Source: Fimbriimonadaceae bacterium (GTDB lineage Bacteria; Armatimonadota; Fimbriimonadia; Fimbriimonadales; Fimbriimonadaceae). From it: DNA of 6,634 nucleotides. Both the position numbers and the translations under genes were made by a program. Shown here in pieces: positions 1 through 6,293 of this stretch; positions within the stretch are counted from its first letter, which is position 1, and every line of letters begins with the position of its first letter. The stretch spans positions 1-6,634 of the forward strand of contig JACMJO010000047.1 of assembly GCA_014380605.1 (NCBI GenBank). The letters are read 5' to 3'. Under the pieces are notes generated by a model. That model made no database searches. It was not told the origin of the DNA and saw nothing but the letters and a program-made list of their open reading frames with translations.

Positions 1-379
1 CATGATCATCGCGGTCATGTGCATCATTCTGGTCTTTTGCTCGAACCTGACTCAAGCGCTAATTGGCGGAGTGTTCTTTGGCCTTGGGTACGGGGCCTAT
101 ATCAGCGTCGACTGGGCGCTAGGAACGGATGTGTTGCCGAACAAGGCGGACGCCGGAAAAGACATGGCCGTCTGGCATGTCTCAATGACCTTGCCGCAAC
201 AGATTGCTCCGCTATTGGCGGGCTTGGCGCTGTCCATGTTTAAGGGTCCAACGATCCTGGAAGATGGAAAGCAGGTCGCGACTTATGCCCACACCGGCTA
301 CATCATCGTCTTTTCCTTTGCCGCGGTTTGTTTTGCCTTGAGCGGAATCCTGGTTCGCAAGGTGAAGGGCGCTAGGTAG
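1..379 (+). CDS. MFS transporter, C-terminal fragment (5' end outside window)
   Basis: The open frame enters at the window edge (base 1 ends a codon; first full codon at 2) and stops at TAG 377-379, leaving about 126 residues of a longer membrane carrier. Three hydrophobic helices are visible: about residues 1-20, one inside GGVFFGLGYGAYISVDWAL, and IIVFSFAAVCFALSGIL near the end. A helix-breaking stretch, DVLPNKADAGKDMAVWH, precedes a further LPQQIAPLLAG segment. This glycine-rich helix, DxLPN loop and xDMxxWH pattern is what I associate with the C-terminal half of GPH/SLC45-like major facilitator proteins that move sugars with a cation. The substrate cannot be read from this part. The end, RKVKGAR, is positively charged and so probably cytoplasmic. 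The stop overlaps the end of the opposing thioredoxin-domain gene by 8 bp. The next glycosidase gene suggests sugar transport, but that is inference. Confidence 0.8.
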   Translation, partial: MIIAVMCIILVFCSNLTQALIGGVFFGLGYGAYISVDWALGTDVLPNKADAGKDMAVWHVSMTLPQQIAPLLAGLALSMFKGPTILEDGKQVATYAHTGYIIVFSFAAVCFALSGILVRKVKGAR

Positions 380-2582
380 CCTGAACAAGGACAGAAAGCC
401 TCTTTTCCTGTGGGAGCAGGCATTCTGAATCTGTGCAGACCTGGTACTTCACGGTTAGCTCGATCTCCTCAGCCCCGACCCCAGCCGGCAGATCGACTTC
501 GAACGGAATGGCGACCTCTCCTACGTATTGATCGTTGGTTGGTTCCGGGTAGTGAATGCGGTGCACCAACGGCTGAATCTTGATCTCCGTCGGAGTCAGC
601 CACCTTGCGGGCGGATTGGCAGAATTGATATGCTGTCCATCGGGGATCAGGATTTCCAGCGTCCCTTCCGCGACTCCGTTAATCGCCATGAGTGGAGTGA
701 TCGCAAGCTTCACCGTCAAAATAGGCGAGGCGATGGGTTCGGGATTGAATGGAACTTCCTCCGGTTGCGATTCGACGCCTTCGCCTAGGAGACTCATCAG
801 AACCAGATGCAAGGCTTCCGTTGCCGCTGGCGCTCGTTCCATCCAACCTGCCATCGATTGGACTGTTTGTAGGGCTCGCCGCTCATCGCCCAACTCAACC
901 AGGCACTTCGCCGCGATCGCGTTGGCGGAAGGCTGGGGTTGATCAAAGGTTGGTTTGCTCCTGCCAAACAGGTCTTCATGACGCTCTGAGGTGGAATAGA
1001 AGCCCCCATTCTCGGGATCATAGAACTTGTCGATCATGGTCGCGGCGAGCCTCTGGGCTTCGATCAGCCACGCTTCAGGCGGACGGCCCGGGAAATCGCC
1101 GCCTTCGCTCTGGAATAGAGTCTTGACCCCAGCGATGGCTAACAACCCATCAATGAAGTAGGCGTAATCCTCAAGAAACGCTTCACCCGAAGGTTTCCCT
1201 TTGGCGATCTGATGGGGTAATGAACCGTGAACCTTCTCTGCGCTCAGAATGGCTCCGGCGGCTCGCTCCGCCAAGCCAAGTTCGGCGGTCTCGGCGAGGG
1301 CGGCGATCATCAGGCCGTTCCAACCCACAAGCACCTTGTCGTCGAGGCCCGGGCGAATTCGGGTCGCGCGAGCCTTGCGGAGTTTGGCAAGGGCGGCATC
1401 GAAGCGGTTCCCGACGGTTTCGAGCAAGTGCGGAATGTTTGCACCGGTCGTGTGGCCGGTGGCTTCTTCACGGAAGTTGCCGTCCGGATGGAACTGGAAC
1501 GAAGCCTTGAAGGCGGTCGATTCTGGACCGAGGATGGAATCGACCTCCTCCTCAGTCCAAAGATAGAACTTCCCTTCCACGCCTTCGCTGTCCGCATCCA
1601 GGGCTGAATAGAAGAGACCCTCAGGCGAGGTCATTTCGTCTCGCAACCACTGAACGATTCCGTCGGCGGCTTTGGCGAATAGGGCTTCTAGCTCCGGCAG
1701 TTGCTCGTGGCAAAGCGCCGCGGCGCGGGCATAGTTGCCCAGAAGCGACGCGTTGTCGTAGAGCATCTTCTCGAAGTGAGGGAGAAGCCAGCGCTCATCC
1801 GTGGCGTAGCGATGGAAGCCACCCCCGACCTGGTCGTGGATTCCTCCAAGCGCCATTGCCTCCAAGGTGAACAGGCCCATGTCGGCGGCGCTCTGTCGAA
1901 GCTCCTCATCGCCAAAATCACTGATGGCATAGTTGAGAAGGAATTCAATGGCGGTGTGAGGGGGAAACTTGGGCGCTTGTCCGAAACCCCCGTGGTCCTC
2001 ATCAAAGTCTAGCGAGTGGGCACGGACGCAATCGTTAAGGAGGTCTGGGCCGAGGGATGTAGTTGGGGGCGCGGTCTGATTCCGGCTGGCCTTGATCGCC
2101 TCGGAGTATTCCTTCGAGATGTCGTAGACCTTGGATCGCTCGTTAGCCCAGACGCCGCTCACCTGCTTGAGGATCTCGCCGAACCCCGGATGGCCGCCTC
2201 GCTCGGTTTTTGGAAAGTAAGTGCCGGCAAAAAAAGGCTCTTTGTCAGGAGTTAAGAAAACGCTCATGGGCCATCCTCCGCGGCCCGAACTCAGTTGGAC
2301 GGCGGTCATGTACGTCTCGTCAACATCTGGGCGTTCTTCTCGGTCGACTTTGACGCTCACGAAATGGTTGTTAAGAAGCTCCGCGATCTCGGAATCCTCG
2401 AAGGATTCATGCTCCATGACATGGCACCAATGACAGCTTGAGTATCCGACGCTTAGGAAGACGGGTTTGTCTTGAGCCTTGGCTTTGGCGAATGCCTCCT
2501 CGCCCCAGGGATACCAATCCACCGGGTTGTTTTGGTGTTGGAGGAGGTAAGGCGAGGTCTCATTCGCCAAGCGGTTAACCAT
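372..2582 (-). CDS. Thioredoxin domain-containing protein, YyaL/DUF255 (SPATA20) family, with DsbD-alpha-like C-terminus
   Basis: 736 residues from ATG 2580-2582; a TTG codon directly upstream (2583-2585) could add one residue. The N-terminal thioredoxin-like domain (about 1-165) has the family hallmarks: NETSPYLLQHQNNPVDWYPW, the redox pair C50-H-W-C53 followed by HVMEHESF, VDREERPDVDETYM, and GGWPMSVFLTPD. A long six-hairpin-like (alpha/alpha toroid) domain follows, with GGFHRYATDERWLLPHFEKMLYDN and LVGWNGLMIAALA. The family resembles N-acylglucosamine epimerase/glycosidase folds, but its substrate and reaction are not settled. The end is unusual: from about 618 the sequence is beta-rich, and C716-TDSE-C721-LLPQ resembles the YQxC....CxPP end of the DsbD N-terminal domain. 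No signal peptide is seen, so it is probably cytoplasmic. No clear Shine-Dalgarno precedes the start. It is divergent from the glycosidase (gap under 40 bp) and convergent with the MFS gene. The family call is very secure; the C-terminal domain call is moderate. Confidence 0.95.
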   Translation of the reverse strand: MVNRLANETSPYLLQHQNNPVDWYPWGEEAFAKAKAQDKPVFLSVGYSSCHWCHVMEHESFEDSEIAELLNNHFVSVKVDREERPDVDETYMTAVQLSSGRGGWPMSVFLTPDKEPFFAGTYFPKTERGGHPGFGEILKQVSGVWANERSKVYDISKEYSEAIKASRNQTAPPTTSLGPDLLNDCVRAHSLDFDEDHGGFGQAPKFPPHTAIEFLLNYAISDFGDEELRQSAADMGLFTLEAMALGGIHDQVGGGFHRYATDERWLLPHFEKMLYDNASLLGNYARAAALCHEQLPELEALFAKAADGIVQWLRDEMTSPEGLFYSALDADSEGVEGKFYLWTEEEVDSILGPESTAFKASFQFHPDGNFREEATGHTTGANIPHLLETVGNRFDAALAKLRKARATRIRPGLDDKVLVGWNGLMIAALAETAELGLAERAAGAILSAEKVHGSLPHQIAKGKPSGEAFLEDYAYFIDGLLAIAGVKTLFQSEGGDFPGRPPEAWLIEAQRLAATMIDKFYDPENGGFYSTSERHEDLFGRSKPTFDQPQPSANAIAAKCLVELGDERRALQTVQSMAGWMERAPAATEALHLVLMSLLGEGVESQPEEVPFNPEPIASPILTVKLAITPLMAINGVAEGTLEILIPDGQHINSANPPARWLTPTEIKIQPLVHRIHYPEPTNDQYVGEVAIPFEVDLPAGVGAEEIELTVKYQVCTDSECLLPQEKRLSVLVQAT

Positions 2583-2603
2583 CAATAAAGTATGGCGTTA
2601 ACC
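2574..2603. repeat. Two GTTAACC motifs in the divergent promoter region, candidate operator
   Basis: The heptamer GTTAACC occurs at 2574-2580 and again at 2597-2603. Each contains the palindrome GTTAAC, and the first is part of the 8-bp palindrome GGTTAACC at 2573-2580. Their centres are 23 bp apart, roughly two helical turns. The first copy covers the start codon and next two codons of the minus-strand thioredoxin-domain gene; the second lies just upstream of the glycosidase start. A dimeric regulator could bind both and control the two divergent genes, but a short palindrome occurring twice can also be chance. Confidence 0.3.
2589..2594 (-). promoter_or_regulatory. Possible -10 element for the thioredoxin-domain gene
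   Basis: Read on the minus strand, CATACT sits 6 bases before ATG 2582, one base off TATACT. No convincing -35 hexamer lies about 17 bp further upstream, and no Shine-Dalgarno precedes the ATG. If this is the -10 box, transcription would begin at or within a few bases of the start codon, giving a leaderless or near-leaderless mRNA. Weak evidence from spacing alone. Confidence 0.25.
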
Positions 2604-2607
2604 TGGA

Positions 2608-2613
2608 TAGAAT
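2608..2613 (+). promoter_or_regulatory. Possible -10 element (TAGAAT) for a leaderless glycosidase mRNA
   Basis: TAGAAT matches five of six bases of TATAAT and fits the TANNNT form. It is followed by exactly 7 bases (GCGCTCG) and then ATG 2621, so the start codon would fall at the transcription start. It also overlaps the alternative ATG at 2612, making that start less likely. No ribosome binding site is present before either ATG, which agrees with leaderless translation. There is no good -35 match near 2585-2590. Confidence 0.35.
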
Positions 2614-2620
2614 GCGCTCG

Positions 2621-3892
2621 ATGAGTGGTCTCCCACGTTTGGGTATTTCGGAAGGAAGGCGGCATTTGGTGGATGAGCAAGGCAAGCCCTGGTACTGGCT
2701 AGGCGATACGGCCTGGGAAATCTTCCATCGCTTGACCAGAGAGGAGGTCGATCTTTATCTGATGACGCGGGCTTCACAGGGATTCAACGTCGTTCAGGCG
2801 GTTGCCTTGGCTGAGTTGGATGGCTTGCGGACTCCAAATCGATACGGCGATCTTCCATTGTTAAATGAAGATCCAGCGACGCCGGATATCACTGGCGACT
2901 TTTGGGGCCATGTGAACTATGTCTTTGACAAGGCCGCTTCTCTGGGCATCTTCATTGGTCTGGTACCGACCTGGGGCGATAAGGTTTCGTCGGCATGGGG
3001 CTCGGGACCGGTCGTCTTCAACGAAAGCAACGCTCGGCAATACGGACAGTTTCTCTCTGAGCGGTATGGCGACCGCGAAAATCTGATTTGGATCAATGGA
3101 GGAGATCGAGAACCGCTTGACAAAGGCAATGTCTGGAGGGCTCTAGCCCGTGGGCTTCGGGATTCAGAATCATTCAGGCACTTGATGACATTTCATCCGC
3201 AGGGCGAATGCACGTCGAGCGAAGATTTCCATGGGGAAGATTGGATCGACTTCAACATGATGCAGACGGGGCACGGATCGACTCCCTTGCAACACATCAC
3301 AAGGATGAGCAACGCCTGCTATGGGCGACAGCCCTCCATGCCCTTTTTGGATGGGGAGCCGCGTTATGAGAACCACCCCAAGGAGTTCAATTTCCACAAG
3401 GGCTACTTCGATGATGCGGATGTTCGCCAAGCAACCTATATCAGTCTCTTTTGCGGTGGATGCGGGGTCACATATGGATGCCATGCAATTTGGCAGTTTG
3501 CTTCGTATCTCAATCCGCCTATCAACAATCCTATCTCCGACTGGCAGAACTCGCTGCACCTTCCTGGGGTGAGCCAGATGAAGATTCAGAAGGATTTGAT
3601 GCTATCGCTTCCCTGGTTGGAGACTCATCCTAACCACGCAGTTCTGAAAGACAATTCGCCTTACCATGCTTTAACCACCGAAGATCTCGGGCGATGCTAC
3701 GTATACAACCATGACGGGGGCCGCGTGGCCCTGACGACGCGGGAAGCAAGCCAAGTGAAAAGTGTTTCAGCTTTCGACACACGCACTGGAAAGTGGTCGA
3801 ACGATGTGCCCCAACTGGACTCTAGGACCTGGGAACCTCCCAAATCGAACTCACGAGTGAACGACTGGGTGATGCTCTTCGAGCGGGGCTAG
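2621..3892 (+). CDS. DUF4038 glycoside hydrolase, GH140-like (apiosidase-type), cytoplasmic
   Basis: 423 residues from ATG 2621; an in-frame ATG at 2612 would add three. The N-terminal part is a DUF4038-type TIM-barrel: HLVDEQGKPWYWLGDTAWEIFHRL near residues 15-38 is the family signature, followed by GFNVVQAV and GIFIGLVPTWGDK. Two likely catalytic acids are visible. D162 in ENLIWINGGD matches the acid/base position, and E246 in PFLDGEPRYE matches the nucleophile position known for the Bacteroides GH140 apiosidase. Residues about 342-423 form a small beta domain ending in TWEPP and NDWVMLFER, like the 'putative collagen-binding' module commonly fused to DUF4038. There is no signal peptide, so it probably acts on imported oligosaccharides or glycosides. 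Apiose specificity is not provable from this sequence. The stop shares a CTAG with the stop of the opposing gene. Confidence 0.88.
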   Translation: MSGLPRLGISEGRRHLVDEQGKPWYWLGDTAWEIFHRLTREEVDLYLMTRASQGFNVVQAVALAELDGLRTPNRYGDLPLLNEDPATPDITGDFWGHVNYVFDKAASLGIFIGLVPTWGDKVSSAWGSGPVVFNESNARQYGQFLSERYGDRENLIWINGGDREPLDKGNVWRALARGLRDSESFRHLMTFHPQGECTSSEDFHGEDWIDFNMMQTGHGSTPLQHITRMSNACYGRQPSMPFLDGEPRYENHPKEFNFHKGYFDDADVRQATYISLFCGGCGVTYGCHAIWQFASYLNPPINNPISDWQNSLHLPGVSQMKIQKDLMLSLPWLETHPNHAVLKDNSPYHALTTEDLGRCYVYNHDGGRVALTTREASQVKSVSAFDTRTGKWSNDVPQLDSRTWEPPKSNSRVNDWVMLFERG

Positions 3893-5625
3893 GCTCCGTT
3901 GAGAATTTTGAGCGCTTCCACCAGTCTCAGTTCCCGGGCTTCAATCTCACCAATGCCCTCGCGAATATTGAGAACCGTCTCACGGTAAAGCTGGTCGGCC
4001 TTCTTAGCTGCCGATTCGTAAGCGGCTTGGGCAAGCCTTATTTTGTCGTGCAAGGCTTTGTCGAGGATCGATCTCTGGGCTCCGTAGGCGAGTTGTCCTG
4101 TAACAGCGAGCGTGATTGGGATTCCAGCAGCGGCGAGCCCAAACCAGCCAAAAATGGAACCGAATCCGGCGTCGACTCCCTGAGTTGTTAGGAATGCGGC
4201 AATCACCAAGTAGAGCAGAAACGCTGCACAGCCAGATCCAAAACCCACGACACAGCTAATCTGGTTCTTCTCAGAGTCGGCTAGCGAACGGCGAAGGGCT
4301 TCGCGCGCATATTGGGCTTGCGCAGTATGATGAGCGGTTGCGGCTTCGACCATGGCATCGCGCTCAGTCCAAGCGATCTCAACGCTGGACTTCGCCCGTT
4401 CCAGAAGTTCGAGGGCAAGATCGCGCTCATGGCAAAGCTGTTGGTTTGCCAGTCGTGTGGCTTCATGCCGACCACTTCTAGCTTGTAGCATAAGGGCGTT
4501 GGCAAGGAATATATCCGCTTCAACAATCCTGGATGCGATCGCTTTTCGATGTCGACTCGACTCGGACAGAAATTCGAACTGGCAAGCGGCTGCCCTGATA
4601 GATTGGTGGATTCGGTTAGTGTCGTCATTCCACAGTCCTAACTCTACGCCGGTTTCTTGCCGAGCCATTTTTTGCTTGTGAGCGATCGCTTCCAGCACGT
4701 CGCCAGCGATTTCCTCGATGCCCGGCATCGCCAGGACTCTCACGACGGAAAGTCCGTTACATTCAATTGCGCGCTGAGCCAGCATGGATGCTTGGTTCCA
4801 TTTCTTAAGGTGAATGGCAAGCATTGTGGCCTCGATAAGAGCATCAGGGTCGTTATCGTCGGCCGTTGCCGCGACAAGGTAACCCCAGGCTTGCTCCGGC
4901 TCATCTCCTAGCCACTCCAGATGCCCTAGCATTCGCGCAAAGTAGGTGGTAAGGGTATTCGCTTCCATCTGCACGTTGGGCCACGCCCTTCTCAGCATTC
5001 TTCTAGATTCATTGATCGATCTTGTGAGCTTCCAAGTTGCCAGTGCCGCGATAAGGATTGCGGGGGCGCATTGTTCGCCAAGAGGCATGCTGGCTATGAG
5101 CATAGCCTCGTTCTTGGCGGCGCGCAGGTGGTCGCTACGGTCGATGCCTACAACCGATAGCCCTTGCTCCAAGTCATCTAGCGCTTGGCGCAGCTTAAGC
5201 TTTGCTTCAACTTCAATGAACTCCCTCTCATTGGTTAGACATACATAGACTTCCTCCTTTCGCCGCAAGAACTGGAAGACTTCGTCGTCAACCTGTTCTA
5301 ACGAACTGGCGAAAAGCTCATAATGAATCGGGTCGGTTGGAACCCCGGCTCCCAGAGACACGGTTAACCTCGCAAGCCCATCAGCAAACCTAGGGAGCTC
5401 AGACATTGGGTCAATCTTTGCGATAGCCCCTAATTCCTTGGCCTTTTGCAGCATACGTTCCAGGGTGGCTGCAGCTTGTGGAACGTCAGACTTGAGTTGG
5501 CGAAGTCGGATTCGAGATATTGCAGGAGGATCCGCCCGCAAAAACAGAGACTGCAGGGCGCATTCCCAAGCCCCCGCGATCCCGCCTGCTGCTAAGTCGT
5601 CCCTTAGCAGTTCTTCTAATTGCAT
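3889..5625 (-). CDS. Uncharacterised helical-repeat/coiled-coil protein with C-terminal two-helix membrane hairpin
   Basis: I do not recognise this protein. From ATG 5625 it has 578 residues. About 1-330 is alpha-helical, with TPR-like stretches around 235-290 (PEQAWGYLVAATADDNDPDA, then KKWNQASMLAQRAIE). About 385-455 is a charged coiled coil (ERDLALELLERAKSSVEIAW onward). Two membrane helices follow, about 459-481 (GSGCAAFLLYLVIAAFL) and 490-513 (FGWFGLAAAGIPITLAV), then a second coiled coil, about 517-575. Both ends are therefore predicted to be on the same side, probably the cytoplasm. The start is uncertain. The frame is open up to 5997, and residues encoded at about 5626-5750 (LAGYRQILATL, LLWRIDVPPAWEQGI) look protein-like. 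Further upstream they are arginine/proline-rich and antisense to a better gene. GTG 5661 and TTG 5679 are alternatives; none has a good ribosome binding site. The true start, or an original 5' end, may have been lost. Confidence 0.72.
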   Translation of the reverse strand: MQLEELLRDDLAAGGIAGAWECALQSLFLRADPPAISRIRLRQLKSDVPQAAATLERMLQKAKELGAIAKIDPMSELPRFADGLARLTVSLGAGVPTDPIHYELFASSLEQVDDEVFQFLRRKEEVYVCLTNEREFIEVEAKLKLRQALDDLEQGLSVVGIDRSDHLRAAKNEAMLIASMPLGEQCAPAILIAALATWKLTRSINESRRMLRRAWPNVQMEANTLTTYFARMLGHLEWLGDEPEQAWGYLVAATADDNDPDALIEATMLAIHLKKWNQASMLAQRAIECNGLSVVRVLAMPGIEEIAGDVLEAIAHKQKMARQETGVELGLWNDDTNRIHQSIRAAACQFEFLSESSRHRKAIASRIVEADIFLANALMLQARSGRHEATRLANQQLCHERDLALELLERAKSSVEIAWTERDAMVEAATAHHTAQAQYAREALRRSLADSEKNQISCVVGFGSGCAAFLLYLVIAAFLTTQGVDAGFGSIFGWFGLAAAGIPITLAVTGQLAYGAQRSILDKALHDKIRLAQAAYESAAKKADQLYRETVLNIREGIGEIEARELRLVEALKILNGA

Positions 5626-5791
5626 TGCCGCCAAGATCCCTTGCTCCCAAGCCGGTGGCACATCGATGCGCCATAGCAATTGATCGGGGTTGGGGCAGTT
5701 GAATCGACATTGCAGAGTTGCCAGGATTTGGCGATAACCGGCAAGAGTAATAGTCCTAATAAGAACGAACCAAGTGCATGGCTTACGCGTC

Positions 5792-5795
5792 GGAG
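5792..5795 (+). promoter_or_regulatory. Ribosome binding site deciding start 5802
   Basis: GGAG lies 6 bases before ATG 5802, ideal Shine-Dalgarno spacing. The in-frame ATG at 5778 has no purine-rich site at the right distance, so 5802 is the preferred start and the extra eight residues are dropped. Confidence 0.65.
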
Positions 5796-5801
5796 AATCA
5801 A

Positions 5802-6023
5802 ATGAACGGAAACTGGAACAGGACCCTCGCGATCGTTGGATCGGTTGCGGTGATAGGGGCGGCAGCGGCAATCTTTGTCCGGTCAAAACGCAATCGGGCG
5901 AGAGACGCGGAGGACGCCAATCCGTACGGCCACGATCTAGTCGACCTGTATATCGAAGAGTCGTTTCCCGCAAGCGATTCGCCGGCGTACGCACCAACTA
6001 CGAGGGTAGGTGGATTAAGATAA
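5802..6023 (+). CDS. Small single-pass membrane protein with ESFPASD motif
   Basis: 73 residues. A hydrophobic helix spans about 8-26 (TLAIVGSVAVIGAAAAIFV), followed at once by the basic run RSKRNRAR. By the positive-inside rule this puts the C-terminal half in the cytoplasm. Residues 41-63 read YGHDLVDLYIEESFPASDSPAY, with E53-S-F-P-A-S-D59. This is close to the E-(E/D)-(T/S)-F-P-A-S-D-P-P motif that recurs near the C-terminus of small bacterial proteins of unknown function. Here one P of the usual PP is S. A GGAG site 6 bases upstream and a recognisable motif make this a real gene despite overlapping a long minus-strand frame. The next small gene starts 18 bp downstream, probably in the same transcript. 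Function unknown; an envelope or stress role would be a guess. Confidence 0.75.
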   Translation: MNGNWNRTLAIVGSVAVIGAAAAIFVRSKRNRARDAEDANPYGHDLVDLYIEESFPASDSPAYAPTTRVGGLR

Positions 6024-6029
6024 AGCGAA

Positions 6030-6033
6030 GAGG
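6030..6033 (+). promoter_or_regulatory. Ribosome binding site for second small membrane protein
   Basis: GAGG, within AAGAGG, lies 8 bases before ATG 6042. The site fits in the 18-bp gap after the previous stop, consistent with separate initiation of two cotranscribed genes. Confidence 0.55.
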
Positions 6034-6041
6034 CAAATCAA

Positions 6042-6227
6042 ATGAATAAGAAACGGGCAGCAATTGTCGCAAGCGCAGGATTTGGGCTGTTAGTCAGCGC
6101 CCTGGTGCTTCATAAGTGGAACCGGAAGCGTCATCCTCGCACTGAGGCTGATTCAGCGAAAGCGGTTGTGCTAAGCGAAGTGGATGGCCATGACCGAACT
6201 CGAAATCATATCGCCGACGCGGTTTAA
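6042..6227 (+). CDS. Small single-pass membrane protein
   Basis: 61 residues ending at TAA 6225-6227. A short basic N-terminus (MNKKR) leads into one hydrophobic helix, about 6-23 (AAIVASAGFGLLVSALVL). A strongly basic patch follows (HKWNRKRHPR), then an acidic, polar tail with SEVDGHDRTRNHIADAV. The layout (helix, basic patch, hydrophilic tail) mirrors the upstream small protein, but the tail lacks the FPASD motif and there is little direct identity, so paralogy is unproven. The helix could alternatively be an uncleaved signal anchor; no lipobox or signal peptidase site stands out. Supported by a ribosome binding site, tandem position and a terminator-like hairpin shortly after the stop. Function unknown. 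Confidence 0.6.
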   Translation: MNKKRAAIVASAGFGLLVSALVLHKWNRKRHPRTEADSAKAVVLSEVDGHDRTRNHIADAV

Positions 6228-6254
6228 CGTCCCGGTTACATCGCTAAGACAAGT

Positions 6255-6293
6255 AAACTCCGAAGCCTAGATTTGGCTCCGGAGGTTTTCTTT
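6255..6293 (+). terminator. Terminator-like hairpin that also contains the next gene's ribosome binding site
   Basis: The left arm 6255-6267 (AAACTCCGAAGCC) pairs with the right arm 6275-6287 (GGCTCCGGAGGTT) around a 7-base loop. The stem has 11 pairs and two A mismatches (6263/6279 and 6257/6285). The right arm runs into a T-rich stretch, 6286-6293 (TTTTCTTT). This is a plausible intrinsic terminator for the two small genes, whose last stop is 28 bases upstream. However, the arm also holds GGAGG 6281-6285, placed ideally for the TTG start at 6292, so the fold could instead, or in addition, control translation of the downstream gene. Confidence 0.65.
6281..6285 (+). promoter_or_regulatory. 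Ribosome binding site (GGAGG) for TTG start 6292
   Basis: GGAGG lies exactly 6 bases before TTG 6292. It is the strongest Shine-Dalgarno in the window and the main reason to accept the TTG start. It sits within the 3' arm of the preceding hairpin and would be paired when that hairpin forms. Confidence 0.7.

Noticed and set aside
1227..1607. Plus-strand open frame of 126 codons opposite the thioredoxin-domain gene.
   Set aside because: It lies wholly antisense to a strongly conserved protein, has no recognisable domain, and neighbouring frames are equally open; a shadow frame.
3170..3559. Minus-strand open frame of 129 codons opposite the glycosidase.
   Set aside because: It is antisense to the catalytic domain including the conserved DGEP region, with no motif or ribosome binding site of its own.
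4352..4681. Plus-strand open frame of 109 codons opposite the coiled-coil region of the large unknown gene.
   Set aside because: Serine/arginine-rich translation typical of antisense to alanine/leucine/glutamate-rich helices; no domain and no initiation signal.
913..4689. Three copies of the HIP1-like palindrome GCGATCGC (913-920, 4535-4542, 4682-4689), more than expected by chance and suggestive of cyanobacteria.
   Set aside because: Each copy encodes Ala-Ile-Ala in phase in its minus-strand gene (as in ANAIAAK, KAIASR, EAIAHK), so codon choice explains it; nothing else in the window looks cyanobacterial.
5728..5753. Possible promoter TTGGCG ... TAATAG ahead of the small genes.
   Set aside because: The spacer is only 14 bp, too short for a standard sigma-70 promoter, and no better pairing was found nearby.
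5802..5997. N-terminal extension of the large minus-strand gene up to ATG 5997.
   Set aside because: The encoded residues are arginine/proline-rich with no fold-like pattern, and the opposite strand carries a better gene with a ribosome binding site, membrane helix and FPASD motif.
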